From: Thioploca ingrica
GTDB taxonomy: Bacteria; Pseudomonadota; Gammaproteobacteria; Beggiatoales; Beggiatoaceae
Assembly: GCA_000828835.1 (NCBI GenBank)
Contig: AP014633.1
Coordinates: 1,798,001 to 1,862,000 of the forward strand
Length of the DNA: 64,000 bases
Direction of reading: 5' to 3'
In this document: in pieces, positions 51,880 to 61,774 of the stretch
How positions within the stretch are numbered: the first letter of the stretch is position 1
Layout of the letters: every line of letters starts with the position of its first letter
Notes under the pieces: generated by a model
Told to the model about the DNA's origin: nothing
Database searches by the model: none
What the model saw: only the letters and a program-made list of their open reading frames with translations
Program-made: the position numbers and the translations under genes

Positions 51880-53988
51880 ATGGTAAAGGTATTCAGAGCT
51901 GATTCTGAATGCCACCATTTTAGTATGAGTTTACCCCTCACTCAGTTACCGGGCGTTAGTACCAGAATTGCTGAACTATTCGCACGGCTTGGTATCCTCA
52001 CGGTAGACGATTTATTGTTTCACTTACCGTTACGTTATGAGGATCGAACTCAAATTAAGCCACTGGCTACCGTTAAAGTGGGACAAACCGTTTTAATTGA
52101 GGGAACCATCCAAGCCAGCGAGGTAAAACAAGGTAAGCGACGTTCTTTAGTTTGTACTTTATCTGATGGTTCAAGTACGATTATCTTGCGGTTTTTTCAC
52201 TTTTATCCAGCACAACAACATCAATTACAAGCGGGTGCTAAATTGCGTTGCTTTGGTGAGATTCGGCAAGGTTACTCTGGTTTAGAATTGGTGCATCCGC
52301 AGTATGAGCGTATTAATTATTCTCCCGTTCACAATCCATTAGCAGATCATCTCACGCCGATTTATCCCAGTAATGCCCATTTAAATCAATCGGTTTTCTA
52401 TACCCTCATTGAACAAATTTTAACTACACAAGACATTGTTGATTATATTCCGATTCAAATACAACATCAGTTTAAATTATTACCGTTAACAACCGCCTTA
52501 CAACTGCTGCATCAGCCCCCGCCGACGGTGGCTTTAGCCGCATTGCAAAGTAGTACCCATCCCGCTCGACGACGACTGGCTTTTGAAGAATTACTGGCTC
52601 ACCACTTAAGTTTATATACCCTCCGTGCCCAAGCTTATCATCGTCAGGCACCCAGTCTGAATAACCGTGGACAATTAGGACAACAATTATTAGCCCAGTT
52701 ACCTTTTCAATTAACCGCAGCACAACAAAAGGTTTATGCTGAAATTACGACCGATTTACGTGCGACTCACCCCATGCAACGATTAGTACAAGGTGATGTG
52801 GGTTCTGGTAAAACTATCGTCGCAGCGCTCAGTGCTTTACAAGCGATTGAGTCAGGTTATCAGGTCGCGGTCATGGCACCAACCGAATTACTTTCTGAAC
52901 AACATATGCGTACCTTTAGCCAATGGTTACAACCTTTTGCGATTGAAATCGTTTGGCTAACCGGTAGCCTAACCAAAAAAAAACGCGATCAAGCTTTAGC
53001 CAACTTAGCCAGTGGACAAGCCGCATTAGCCATCGGTACCCACGCCTTATTTCAAAAAGAAGTTGAATTTGCGCGCTTAGGTTTAGTCATTATCGATGAA
53101 CAACACCGTTTTGGTGTTCATCAACGGTTAGCTTTACGCAATAAAGGCAGTAGCAGCGGTTATTATCCTCATCAGTTGATTATGACCGCTACCCCTATTC
53201 CTAGAACTTTAGCGATGACGGCTTATGCCGATTTAGATACTTCTATTATTGATGAACTACCCCCGGGTCGTACCCCAGTCAATACCGCTGTCATTCCCAA
53301 CACCCGCCGCGAAGAAGTGATTGAGCGAATTCGCTATGCGTGTCAACAAGAAGATCGTCAAGCTTATTGGGTTTGCACTTTAATCGAGGAATCTGAAGTT
53401 TTGCAATATCAAGCGGCGAAAGACACCGCCGAACAATTACACCAAGCATTACCACAGTTACGGATTGGAATTATTCATGGTCGGATGAAAGCCAAAGAAA
53501 AAGAAAAAGTCATGGCTCAATTTCAGGGAGGACAAATTGATCTACTGGTTGCTACCACGGTGATTGAAGTGGGTGTCGATGTACCGAATGCCAGTTTAAT
53601 GATTATTGAAAATGCCGAACGGTTAGGTTTGGCTCAACTTCATCAGCTACGCGGGCGGGTTGGTAGAGGCGTTTTGCCCAGTTATTGCGTGTTACTTTAT
53701 CAACTTCCTTTAAGTGATATAGCTAAATCTCGCTTAGCGACCATCCGTGATACCCACGATGGTTTTGCGATCGCCCAAAAAGATCTGGAAATCCGCGGTC
53801 CGGGTGAAGTACTGGGAACCCGTCAAACCGGCACGATGAACTTAAGAATTGCTGATTTACAACGGGATCAAGACTTATTGAGCGATATTATCCACGCCGC
53901 TAAAATGTTATTCAACGAATATCCCGAACATTGTCAACATCTCATTCAACGTTGGGTAAAAGAAGGATTGCATTACGGAGAAGTTTAA
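51880..53988 (+). CDS. recG: RecG, ATP-dependent DNA helicase
   Basis: 702 residues from ATG 51880; ATG 51925 (MSLPLTQLPGVS) is equally plausible and gives a more typical N-terminus. The wedge/OB domain has LLFHLPLRYEDRTQI and GTIQASEVKQGKRRS. Helicase motifs: Walker A GDVGSGKTI, Walker B/DExH-like IIDEQHRFGVHQR, TATPIPRTL, and the C-terminal GRMKAKEKEKVM, TTVIEVGVDVPNA and QLRGRVGRG. Remodels stalled replication forks and branched DNA. Overlaps no gene; the DUF302 gene follows after about 75 bp. Confidence 0.93.
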   Translation: MVKVFRADSECHHFSMSLPLTQLPGVSTRIAELFARLGILTVDDLLFHLPLRYEDRTQIKPLATVKVGQTVLIEGTIQASEVKQGKRRSLVCTLSDGSSTIILRFFHFYPAQQHQLQAGAKLRCFGEIRQGYSGLELVHPQYERINYSPVHNPLADHLTPIYPSNAHLNQSVFYTLIEQILTTQDIVDYIPIQIQHQFKLLPLTTALQLLHQPPPTVALAALQSSTHPARRRLAFEELLAHHLSLYTLRAQAYHRQAPSLNNRGQLGQQLLAQLPFQLTAAQQKVYAEITTDLRATHPMQRLVQGDVGSGKTIVAALSALQAIESGYQVAVMAPTELLSEQHMRTFSQWLQPFAIEIVWLTGSLTKKKRDQALANLASGQAALAIGTHALFQKEVEFARLGLVIIDEQHRFGVHQRLALRNKGSSSGYYPHQLIMTATPIPRTLAMTAYADLDTSIIDELPPGRTPVNTAVIPNTRREEVIERIRYACQQEDRQAYWVCTLIEESEVLQYQAAKDTAEQLHQALPQLRIGIIHGRMKAKEKEKVMAQFQGGQIDLLVATTVIEVGVDVPNASLMIIENAERLGLAQLHQLRGRVGRGVLPSYCVLLYQLPLSDIAKSRLATIRDTHDGFAIAQKDLEIRGPGEVLGTRQTGTMNLRIADLQRDQDLLSDIIHAAKMLFNEYPEHCQHLIQRWVKEGLHYGEV

Positions 53989-54064
53989 TGTTACCTTTTT
54001 GATTACTGGTGTAGTTTACAGTAACAATTGAATTTCATTACGGTAATTGGAGAAAAATTCGCTT

Positions 54065-54454
54065 ATGTATTATTTCGACGTCAAATTAAATGATCCCTTT
54101 GATAATGCTGTCAAACGCGTTACCGAAGCATTACAGCAACAAAAATTTGGTATCTTAAATGAAATCAACGTTGATGCCGTTCTTAAAAATAAACTCGAAA
54201 TCAACATACCACGCTATCGTATTTTGCATGCCTGTAATCCCGCTTTTGCTCACCGTCTCATTAGTCTGGATCCGGCGGTTGGTGTACTCTTACCTTGCAA
54301 TGTACTCGTTCGTGAAGAAGCAGATAGTACCACCACGGTTGTTTTTATGGATCCCGTCGCGGTTTTTGGCTTAACCCAAAATCAAGAAGTCATACGCATT
54401 ATTGAGGAAGCTAAAACATTATTGATGCACGTACGTGACCATTTAGCTAAATAA
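54065..54454 (+). CDS. DUF302 protein
   Basis: 129 residues from ATG 54065 (GGAGAA ten bases upstream); the frame opens six codons earlier at TTG. The DUF302 pattern is clear: DNAVKRVTEALQQQKFGILNEIN, YRILHACNPAFAHRLISLDP, VGVLLPCNVLVREE and TTVVFMDPVAVF. Members form small alpha-beta dimers of unknown function, frequently found in sulfur-oxidising and chemolithotrophic bacteria. No metal or catalytic residue can be singled out, although the Cys in HACNP and LPCNV is conserved in the family. Confidence 0.88.
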   Translation: MYYFDVKLNDPFDNAVKRVTEALQQQKFGILNEINVDAVLKNKLEINIPRYRILHACNPAFAHRLISLDPAVGVLLPCNVLVREEADSTTTVVFMDPVAVFGLTQNQEVIRIIEEAKTLLMHVRDHLAK

Positions 54455-54858
54455 TTTCAAACCGAGGGGTAGCGGCAACTAGCCAAAACCCCAGCGAATT
54501 CGCCTGATTTTTATCCCTCATCATTCCTTCCCGTTTTTAAATTAAACTCACCGGTTTGATCCAATTCTATCTCACCCGATTTTTATAGTAAAAAAATAAA
54601 TTTAACTTGAAAATCATATATTAATTATAAATTAATTCGTCATTTTTTAGACAACCGCAAAAAAAATTATAAATACTTTTTTCTGTTCTCATTATCAAAC
54701 TGTCATTTCTATGACAACTCTTTAGCAATTCACTTTATTTTTAGAATTATATTGCCTTACTATTAAATTTCAAGTTCACAGCAAGTGTACTCATTTATAA
54801 TCTATTTATTGTTATTTCAATCACAATAATTAATCATTTTATACCAATAAATTATTTA

Positions 54859-54873
54859 TGGCACATTTTTTGT
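54859..54873 (+). promoter_or_regulatory. Possible sigma-54 (RpoN) promoter
   Basis: TGGCACATTTTTTGT matches the -24/-12 layout TGGCACG-N4-TTGC with correct spacing and two mismatches. It is 97 bp before the sugar-transferase ATG, in the 515-bp AT-rich gap 54455-54969, which otherwise shows no gene or clear hairpin. AGGAGG at 54924-54929 is too far from the start to be its ribosome site. Confidence 0.4.
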
Positions 54874-54969
54874 ATAAAACGACAATAAGTTAATAAGTAG
54901 ATAAATTATATAATTATTAACATAGGAGGACCGTTTAAAGGATATATTAAGCAGTTTTAGGGCAACGAT

Positions 54970-56388
54970 ATGTACATTAGCAAAATATCCGATCAAGTTC
55001 CAATTGTAGATTCAATGGCGAAAAAAAATATATTTTTTGTACAACTATTTGATATATTAAGTATAATTTTTTCAGCTATAATCGCTTATACCAGTTATTT
55101 TTCCTTTGAAGAATGGCCTATACATGTTAATTATATTGTAGCTATTGTATTAAGTGTGTTACTTACAATCATTATTTTTCCATTATTTAAAGTTAACCAA
55201 TTATATGGAAATGATTTATTTTCATACATTCATAGACTTTTCTTAGCTTGGTTAACTGTGATAGCTATATTGATTATCATCGCATTTTCTTTAAAACTGA
55301 GTGCTCATTTTTCTAGAAAATGGTTATTTAGTTGGACTTTTTTAAGTTTTCTATTACTTTTTGGTACGAGACTTATTTTACATTACATTATTTATTTGGC
55401 TGCAAAGGATAATTTCAAAAAGATTGTTATCGTTGGTGCTCAAGAATTAGGTCAAACTTTGGTTCAACGGATTAGATCTGCAAAACCTTATCTAAATATA
55501 GATGTATTAGCTTTTTTCGATGATAATGACACCTTAAAAAACAAAGCAGTAGAAAACATTCATGTTAATGGAAATATATTAAATTTAAGTCGGTTTATCA
55601 GAGAAAATGAAATAGATGAAGTTTGGGTAACCCCACAATACATTGACCAAGCTTATCTAGAAAAAATTTTACATAATTTACGTTATAACCTAGTAACTAT
55701 CCGTTTTATCCCGAATATTTTTTCTTTTCATCTAATTAATTACTCGGTCTCTCAATTCTTAGGATTGCCCGTCATTAGTCTCACCGAATCACCGATGACT
55801 AATGAAGTTAACCGAGCATTAAAGGCCATTGAAGACAAAGTACTCGCCAGCTTGATTTTACTCGCACTGAGTCCACTCATGTTGATGATATCGATAGGAA
55901 TTAAACTGTCTTCTGCCGGGCCAATTTTTTACCGTCAAGAACGAATGGGATGGAATGGTAAACTCTTTATGATGCTTAAATTTCGCACTATGCCCATTGA
56001 TGTGGAGAAAGAAACTGGACCCGTGTGGGCAAAAATGAGCGAAACTAGAGCCACTCGTCTCGGTCATTTGTTAAGACGAACTAGCCTGGATGAATTACCA
56101 CAACTTTGGAATGTGCTAAGAGGTGAAATGTCCATTGTGGGTCCACGACCAGAACGTCCGTATTTTGTAGAAAAGTTTAAGGAAGATATTCCTGATTATA
56201 TGCAAAAACATTTAGTTAAAGCCGGAATCACCGGTTGGGCGCAAGTAAACGGTTGGCGTGGTAATACCGATTTACGCAAACGTATTGAACATGATATTTA
56301 TTATATTGAACATTGGTCAGTGTGGTTTGACTTGAAAATTATCTTTTTGACTATTTTTAAAATTCTTTTTGATAAAAATGCTTATTAG
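54970..56388 (+). CDS. Undecaprenyl-phosphate sugar phosphotransferase (WcaJ/PssY type)
   Basis: 472 residues. Four or five N-terminal membrane helices within residues 20-145, a nucleotide-binding-like middle (KKIVIVGAQELGQTLVQRI, residues about 150-250), another helix near 298-320, and the bacterial sugar-transferase catalytic domain (about 325-472). Catalytic motifs: FYRQERMGWNGKLF, KFRTMPIDVE, TRLGHLLRRTSLDELPQLWN and GEMSIVGPRPERPYF with the DE pair, then AGITGWAQVNGWRG. Such enzymes start exopolysaccharide or capsule synthesis by moving sugar-1-phosphate to undecaprenyl phosphate on the inner membrane. No other polysaccharide gene follows, so it is detached from any cluster. The gene is AT-rich. 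Confidence 0.9.
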   Translation: MYISKISDQVPIVDSMAKKNIFFVQLFDILSIIFSAIIAYTSYFSFEEWPIHVNYIVAIVLSVLLTIIIFPLFKVNQLYGNDLFSYIHRLFLAWLTVIAILIIIAFSLKLSAHFSRKWLFSWTFLSFLLLFGTRLILHYIIYLAAKDNFKKIVIVGAQELGQTLVQRIRSAKPYLNIDVLAFFDDNDTLKNKAVENIHVNGNILNLSRFIRENEIDEVWVTPQYIDQAYLEKILHNLRYNLVTIRFIPNIFSFHLINYSVSQFLGLPVISLTESPMTNEVNRALKAIEDKVLASLILLALSPLMLMISIGIKLSSAGPIFYRQERMGWNGKLFMMLKFRTMPIDVEKETGPVWAKMSETRATRLGHLLRRTSLDELPQLWNVLRGEMSIVGPRPERPYFVEKFKEDIPDYMQKHLVKAGITGWAQVNGWRGNTDLRKRIEHDIYYIEHWSVWFDLKIIFLTIFKILFDKNAY

Positions 56389-56440
56389 AATTTTTTGAGC
56401 AGATTAAGCAACTCACCTGACGCATGGCGGTTTGAACAAG

Positions 56441-56475
56441 ATTAAACGGATTATCAGGATGGACAGGATAAGATG
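56441..56475 (+). repeat. ATTATCAGGATGGACAGGAT-type dispersed repeat
   Basis: ATTAAACGGATTATCAGGAT followed by GGACAGGATAAGATG, in the 200-bp gap between convergent genes. I recall the same word being very common in filamentous sulfur bacteria and cyanobacteria; this window has only one clear copy. Confidence 0.4.
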
Positions 56476-56591
56476 TGGATTGGGTCTTAGAAGCGGTTGG
56501 TGCCAATTGGTTAAAAACCGCTCCAGCCAAGCGAGAAAGTTGGACTTCACTTCGTTCAGTTTAATCGACACACTCGGCGAATTGGGTATCT

Positions 56592-59500
56592 TCACAAATT
56601 TTGGGCTAGATGAAGAATTTCCTCAACATCGAAACTGCGCGCCAGAACGTCGATCTTTTTCACCAGGGTAGGACAACAGCCGATCTGTTCCAGTTCTTCG
56701 GCAAATTCTTTAATCGCCATAATATCGCCACACTTGGCAAAGTGTATTAGTTGTGCAACCTGTTCCGGAGATAAACGCCATTCCGCTTGCGCAGTCTCGC
56801 TAGCGTTGGTTTCTGCACACACCCACGTTAGCGGCAACAGTTGGCTTAATGTATCGAGTAATTCATCGAGAGATACGGGTTTGGCAAGATGAGCATTGCA
56901 ACCCGCTGCTTGGCTTTGCTCACGATCTTGAGCAAATACGGCAGCGGAGATAGCAACCACCGGCGTATCTCGAAAATCAGGCAAGGCACGTAAAGCGCGG
57001 GTAGTTTCTAGACCATCCATTTCCGGCATTCGCAAGTCCATGAGAATCAAATCGGGTTGCCAAGTGGTGACTATTTCCAGACAATGCCGACCGCTGTTTG
57101 CTTCCGTTACCACCAAGCCCAATGGTTCCAGCAATCCTCGCAATACTTGCCGGTTATTGGCGACATCATCGGTAATAAGCACGCGGAACGCGCCTTTGCC
57201 TTGGGTACGGTAGTAACTAGTGATAGTAAATTTATCCGGCTGCGGTTGTATTTCAACCGGGGTAGAAACTACTTCCACTGGAATCTCCACGCGGAAAGTG
57301 CTGCCGGTACCTAGTGTGCTTACCACGGTCAACTGACCATCCATTGCCTCTACCAAACGGCGGGAGATCGATAACCCCAAGCCGGTGCCCTGGAGTTTGT
57401 GCTTACTCTCGCCAGTTTGTCGGAAGGGTTCAAAAATTTTGTCTATCTCTGTTGGTGAAATCCCGACCCCGGTGTCCGCTACTTCGAAACATAGCCAACC
57501 GGTTTTGAAGTTGGTGCGTAGGGTAACCTCACCCTGTTCAGTGAATTTAACCGCATTGCTCAGCAGGTTCATGGCGATCTGACGCAGACGTTTGTTATCG
57601 CAGTACAAAGTATAAGGCAGTGTTGCCAAAGTTTCATGGCGGAACAATAGGCCCTTTTGCGTAGCACGGATGCGGAACATTTCGCTCAGTTCCTGAAAAA
57701 AGATCCGCGTGTCCCAAACTTCAGGAAAAAGTTCAAAGCGACCCGCTTCGATTTTAGCTAAGTCCAGAATATCGTTGATCAGGGTAAGCAAATATTCACC
57801 GCCACGCTGAATGCTTTGCACATAGCTACGTTGTTTCTTAACGATGGTTGGATCCTTATCCAGAATCTGGGCAAAGCCGAGCACAGCGTTGAGTGGGGTG
57901 CGTAATTCATGGCTCATGTTGGCGAGAAAGGCACTTTTGGCGCGATTAGCGGCTTCGGCGGCTTCACGGGCATGAATTAACTCAGTTTCTGCTTGCTTGC
58001 GACGGCTGATATCTACCAACACCCAGATGATGCCTTGCGTGGGGTCATTTGGATCCATAAGGGAAGCACTAATACTCATCCATACGAGAGAACCGTCTTT
58101 ACGTTTTAACGGGTATTCGAGATTGTGCAATTGGCCACCGTTGAAAACTTGAGTATAATATTTTGCCACAAACGCTTCATAGTCGGCTTGATCAGTATGG
58201 ACGATTACTGGACTCTGGCCAATGAGTTCTTCTCGAGTGTAGCCCAGGAATTTAGCCACACCGGGATTACACTCGACGATACGGCACTCGCCACTAACCA
58301 CACCGATGGCCACATTGCTGTGAGCAAACAGCGCCTGTTGCCATTGCAAAGCGTGGCGCAATTCCGCCTCAATCTGTTGCTGTGTAGTCATGTCACGTAT
58401 ACTGACCACGGCGCCGATGACCACTTGATGGATATCACGGTAGGGGGAATAAATCACATCTAGAAATTGCTTTTTATTGACAAAATTGAACCAAGCCTGG
58501 TAACGCATCTCTTCACCCGCAAAACAACGATCCAGATAGCCTTTTGCAGTGCTAGCAAATATTTCTACGCCAATAATCTCAGCAACGGGGTGACCGATGA
58601 TGGCGGATAGTGACTTATCAAAGCGGTTGGCATAGGCCGTATTCACCATGCGATAGACATAATCTCGGTCTATGAAGGCCATAAAATCTTGGGTAGCCAA
58701 TACCATATATTCAAAAATACGCCGTTGTTGTTCTGCCTGCTTGCGCGCGGTGATGTCGGTGAATGAAACAACCACCGCATAAGGAGAACTTTCGCCAGGA
58801 TGGAACATCGGCTCAGAATTAATAGCAAGCCAGCGCAATTCGCCATTGGGCTGACACACCCCCATAGTCACCTCGTGCTGCGCTTGACCGGTACGCAGGG
58901 TTACCATCCTCGGGTGAACTTCGCTGGGAAAAGGCGAACCATCTTCATGGATAGTTTGCCAGCGCGGATCGAGGGAAGTACGCCCCATCATTTGTTCACA
59001 GGTTAGGCCAAGAATTCGCTCTGCGGCGATATTACAGGTGAGGATTTCACCGGCTTGATTTTGCATCACGATGCCTTCACTCATCGCGGTGATGAGTGAC
59101 CGGTAGCGTTCCTCGCTTTGGCGCCGGGCAATTTCCGCCTGCTTGCGAGCAGTGATATTTTCGTGCGTTACTACCAATCGCACCGGACCATCACCGGAAA
59201 AACGAGTAACTTGAGCCATAAACCAGCGTTGTTCAGTGGCGCAATGACAGGGATATTCCAGGGTAAAATAATTTTGTTCTCCACGCAGTACCGCTCGCAG
59301 ACCGGCGGCAAAGGGTTGTGCTTCTTCAGTGCACTTACCGGTGGCTTGGTCGCAAATGGCTAGATAATTACTGCCTTCCGCGTAGTGGTTTGGCACGGGT
59401 GGATTAGCTTGCGCAAACGCCCGCCAAGCTTGGTTGACAGCCAAAATGGTGCCATTCTCGTCCAGTACACACAGGTGAGCAGAGAGTGCATCAATGGTTG

Positions 59501-60533
59501 CCCGCGCAAACCGCTCAGCGTCATACAACGCTTCCTGGGTTTGGCGTACTGCGCTGATGTCGTGAATATGGCCATGCCACAGGATGGAGCCATCGGCCTC
59601 TCGCTGTGGGGTAGCGTGACCGATAGCCCAAATAGTGCGACCAGTGGGCTGGTTAAGGCGAAATTCGCACTGCCAAGGTTGCATGGTCTTGGCTGACTCT
59701 TCGATACTGGCGATGACTTGCGCATAATCGTCTGAATGCAAGGTTTGAAAGGCGGGCGTGGCATCGGCTTGAACCGCTTCGGGCGAAACCCCACAAAGTT
59801 CTCGTATGCCGGCGCTGACGTAGGGAAAACCGGAATGGCCATCTGGCCATAACCGGTATTGATAGAGTATGCCGGGTACGTTGTCGGCAATCTTCTCCAG
59901 ACGTTCCCGCATTTCCCGTTCTGCCGCCTCGGCGCGGTTGCGTTCAGCAATATCCTGATGCAGGCGACGTTCTGCTTCGGCTAGTGCTTCACTACGCTGG
60001 CGCAGACTATGTACCATACGCAAACCTAAATAGGCGGTAATGCTGCTATACACGGTTAGCGTATAAATGGTCACTGCCCACGATAGCGGATTGCTGGCAT
60101 AGGCTTGGTAATCCAGGTCGAAATGGAGCTGACCTTGCACCGCTGCTACACCCAGCCCAGCAAAACTCGCCGCCGCTGCTGCGATAGTCAACCAAGCACC
60201 GAGTTCGCTCAAAAGCAACATGGCCAGGAATGCCAGCATAACTAATAACACCTTAACATCCGCTACTGGTCCTAAAGAGGCAACCCCCATGATCATCGCA
60301 AGCCAAATGCTTCCTAAGCAGAGTCCGGTTCGCCAACCATATGACAAATAAGAACGCATTAAAACCAATAGCCAAAAGCTGATACCAAGCCCGATATGAA
60401 AGGTAAATAAAGGCAGCCAGCCGATATACCAGGCGCGTGCTACTGACAAGATGATTCCTGGGACTAAAGCGATAGCGAGCAACAGAATCAGCTGATCCAA
60501 TAGGTGAGAACGGAGAGTGGCAAAATTTTCCAT
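56592..60533 (-). CDS. Membrane hybrid sensor histidine kinase with five PAS domains and receiver
   Basis: 1313 residues from ATG 60533 (MENFATLRSHLLDQLILLL); a TTG 29 codons upstream opens a longer frame without hydrophobic content. Six membrane helices (about 10-170), coiled coil, then five PAS domains (starts near YQYRLWPDG, LCVLDENGTILAVN, IVMQNQAGEILTCN, FIDRDYVYRMVN and GVVSGECRIVECN), each with PAC-type ends. HisKA has FLANMSHELRTPLNAVLGF; HATPase has LLSNAVKFTE, ADTGVGIS and GTGLGLSI. The receiver has LILMDLRMPEMDGL, followed by a helical C-terminus. The coding region is visibly richer in GC than its neighbours. The next gene (same strand, 160 bp upstream) is a diguanylate cyclase response regulator, a possible partner. 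Confidence 0.92.
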   Translation of the reverse strand: MENFATLRSHLLDQLILLLAIALVPGIILSVARAWYIGWLPLFTFHIGLGISFWLLVLMRSYLSYGWRTGLCLGSIWLAMIMGVASLGPVADVKVLLVMLAFLAMLLLSELGAWLTIAAAAASFAGLGVAAVQGQLHFDLDYQAYASNPLSWAVTIYTLTVYSSITAYLGLRMVHSLRQRSEALAEAERRLHQDIAERNRAEAAEREMRERLEKIADNVPGILYQYRLWPDGHSGFPYVSAGIRELCGVSPEAVQADATPAFQTLHSDDYAQVIASIEESAKTMQPWQCEFRLNQPTGRTIWAIGHATPQREADGSILWHGHIHDISAVRQTQEALYDAERFARATIDALSAHLCVLDENGTILAVNQAWRAFAQANPPVPNHYAEGSNYLAICDQATGKCTEEAQPFAAGLRAVLRGEQNYFTLEYPCHCATEQRWFMAQVTRFSGDGPVRLVVTHENITARKQAEIARRQSEERYRSLITAMSEGIVMQNQAGEILTCNIAAERILGLTCEQMMGRTSLDPRWQTIHEDGSPFPSEVHPRMVTLRTGQAQHEVTMGVCQPNGELRWLAINSEPMFHPGESSPYAVVVSFTDITARKQAEQQRRIFEYMVLATQDFMAFIDRDYVYRMVNTAYANRFDKSLSAIIGHPVAEIIGVEIFASTAKGYLDRCFAGEEMRYQAWFNFVNKKQFLDVIYSPYRDIHQVVIGAVVSIRDMTTQQQIEAELRHALQWQQALFAHSNVAIGVVSGECRIVECNPGVAKFLGYTREELIGQSPVIVHTDQADYEAFVAKYYTQVFNGGQLHNLEYPLKRKDGSLVWMSISASLMDPNDPTQGIIWVLVDISRRKQAETELIHAREAAEAANRAKSAFLANMSHELRTPLNAVLGFAQILDKDPTIVKKQRSYVQSIQRGGEYLLTLINDILDLAKIEAGRFELFPEVWDTRIFFQELSEMFRIRATQKGLLFRHETLATLPYTLYCDNKRLRQIAMNLLSNAVKFTEQGEVTLRTNFKTGWLCFEVADTGVGISPTEIDKIFEPFRQTGESKHKLQGTGLGLSISRRLVEAMDGQLTVVSTLGTGSTFRVEIPVEVVSTPVEIQPQPDKFTITSYYRTQGKGAFRVLITDDVANNRQVLRGLLEPLGLVVTEANSGRHCLEIVTTWQPDLILMDLRMPEMDGLETTRALRALPDFRDTPVVAISAAVFAQDREQSQAAGCNAHLAKPVSLDELLDTLSQLLPLTWVCAETNASETAQAEWRLSPEQVAQLIHFAKCGDIMAIKEFAEELEQIGCCPTLVKKIDVLARSFDVEEILHLAQNL

Positions 60534-60695
60534 ATTTTCTGGGGAGAATTTATCTGGGGGCAGCCAATGAAATTTTTTGAGCGATCTTATTCGGCAAGGA
60601 ATGTTGTATTTGAACGTCAATGCTTCGTCATCAATATCAATAGTCTTATCTCACTATGATTATTAAGCTAACTCCATAGCTTTAGCTAGCATCCC

Positions 60696-61661
60696 TCAAC
60701 TACTCGTTTTAAAAATAATCCGATTTCTGCCTTGTTCTTTAGCTTCATAAAGTGCGCGATCAGCAATTTGGATAAGTATATCCGGAGAACAGGTGGTAGT
60801 AGGAATAGTACTGGATACCCCCATACTCAAGGTGACATAAGGGTTAACTTCAGAATTCGGATGAATTAATTTAAGGGATTGTAAATGGTTTTGGATAAGA
60901 TAAGCGACTCGCATGGCACCCTCACTGGGTGTGTTCGGTAAAATCACCGTAAATTCTTCGCCACCATAACGTGCCGCTAAATCACCTGGCCGACTAACGG
61001 CATGGTTAATGGCTTCAGCGACTTGTTGTAAGCAATCATCGCCCGCTTGATGACCATAGGTGTCATTATACGGTTTGAAGTAATCAATATCACATAAAAT
61101 AAGCGATAAGGGGATTTGTTCTCGTAAAGCACGACGCCATTCGCGTTGAAGGTATTCGTCTAATCGCCGGCGGTTAGCCAGTTTAGTCAAGCTATCCAAC
61201 GTCGCCAGACGTTCTAATTCTTGATTCAGTTGTTGGAGTGCTTCTTTTTGGGTTTCTAACTCTCTTTGTAAATAGCGAATGGTGAGGTGAGTATTAACTC
61301 TAGCTAAAACTTCTTCTTGTTGAAATGGCTTAGTAATGTAATCTACGGCACCCAGTTTAAAAGCTTTAACTTTATTTAAAGTGTCGGATAATGCGGTCAT
61401 AAAAATGACCGGGATATTATGAGTTTTAGGATTATTTTTTAAATAGCGACAGGTTTCAAAACCATCCATACCCGGCATCAGTACATCTAATAAAATTAAG
61501 TTCGGTTGTTCTTCTTGGGCAATTTCGAGAGCGTCTTTACCATCCTCAGCAACCAAAATTTCAAAACCATAATTATTTAGAAATTCAAATAATAATTTAA
61601 TGTTATGAGGAGTGTCATCAACAATCAATAAGGTACCCGGTTGGGCATTATTCATAGGCAT
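60696..61661 (-). CDS. Response-regulator diguanylate cyclase (PleD-like, single receiver)
   Basis: 321 residues. Receiver (residues about 8-125): LLIVDDTPHN, phospho-acceptor in LILLDVLMPGMDG, VDYITKPF. A coiled linker follows, then a GGDEF domain (about 160-321) with LCDIDYFKPYNDTYGH and the active site RYGGEEFTVILP. RPGD lies five residues before it, an intact RxxD inhibitory I-site, so product feedback is expected. Makes cyclic di-GMP on phosphorylation. It is likely paired with the hybrid kinase downstream; c-di-GMP and the nearby polysaccharide-initiating enzyme suggest control of matrix or sheath production, which is inference. Confidence 0.93.
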   Translation of the reverse strand: MPMNNAQPGTLLIVDDTPHNIKLLFEFLNNYGFEILVAEDGKDALEIAQEEQPNLILLDVLMPGMDGFETCRYLKNNPKTHNIPVIFMTALSDTLNKVKAFKLGAVDYITKPFQQEEVLARVNTHLTIRYLQRELETQKEALQQLNQELERLATLDSLTKLANRRRLDEYLQREWRRALREQIPLSLILCDIDYFKPYNDTYGHQAGDDCLQQVAEAINHAVSRPGDLAARYGGEEFTVILPNTPSEGAMRVAYLIQNHLQSLKLIHPNSEVNPYVTLSMGVSSTIPTTTCSPDILIQIADRALYEAKEQGRNRIIFKTSS

Positions 61662-61774
61662 TTTGTATTAATCAAGGTGTTGTTAGAATATTGAACCGCC
61701 GTGATGAGTAAATCCAACTTTTGCTAATATCATTATTAGTTTAGCACTACCCAATGGTTAATTGCTTTACTGAG

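Noticed and set aside
59360-59950. 196-codon minus-strand frame inside the hybrid kinase
   Set aside because: It is in a different frame of the same strand as the PAS region of the kinase, which has clear domain homology in the main frame.
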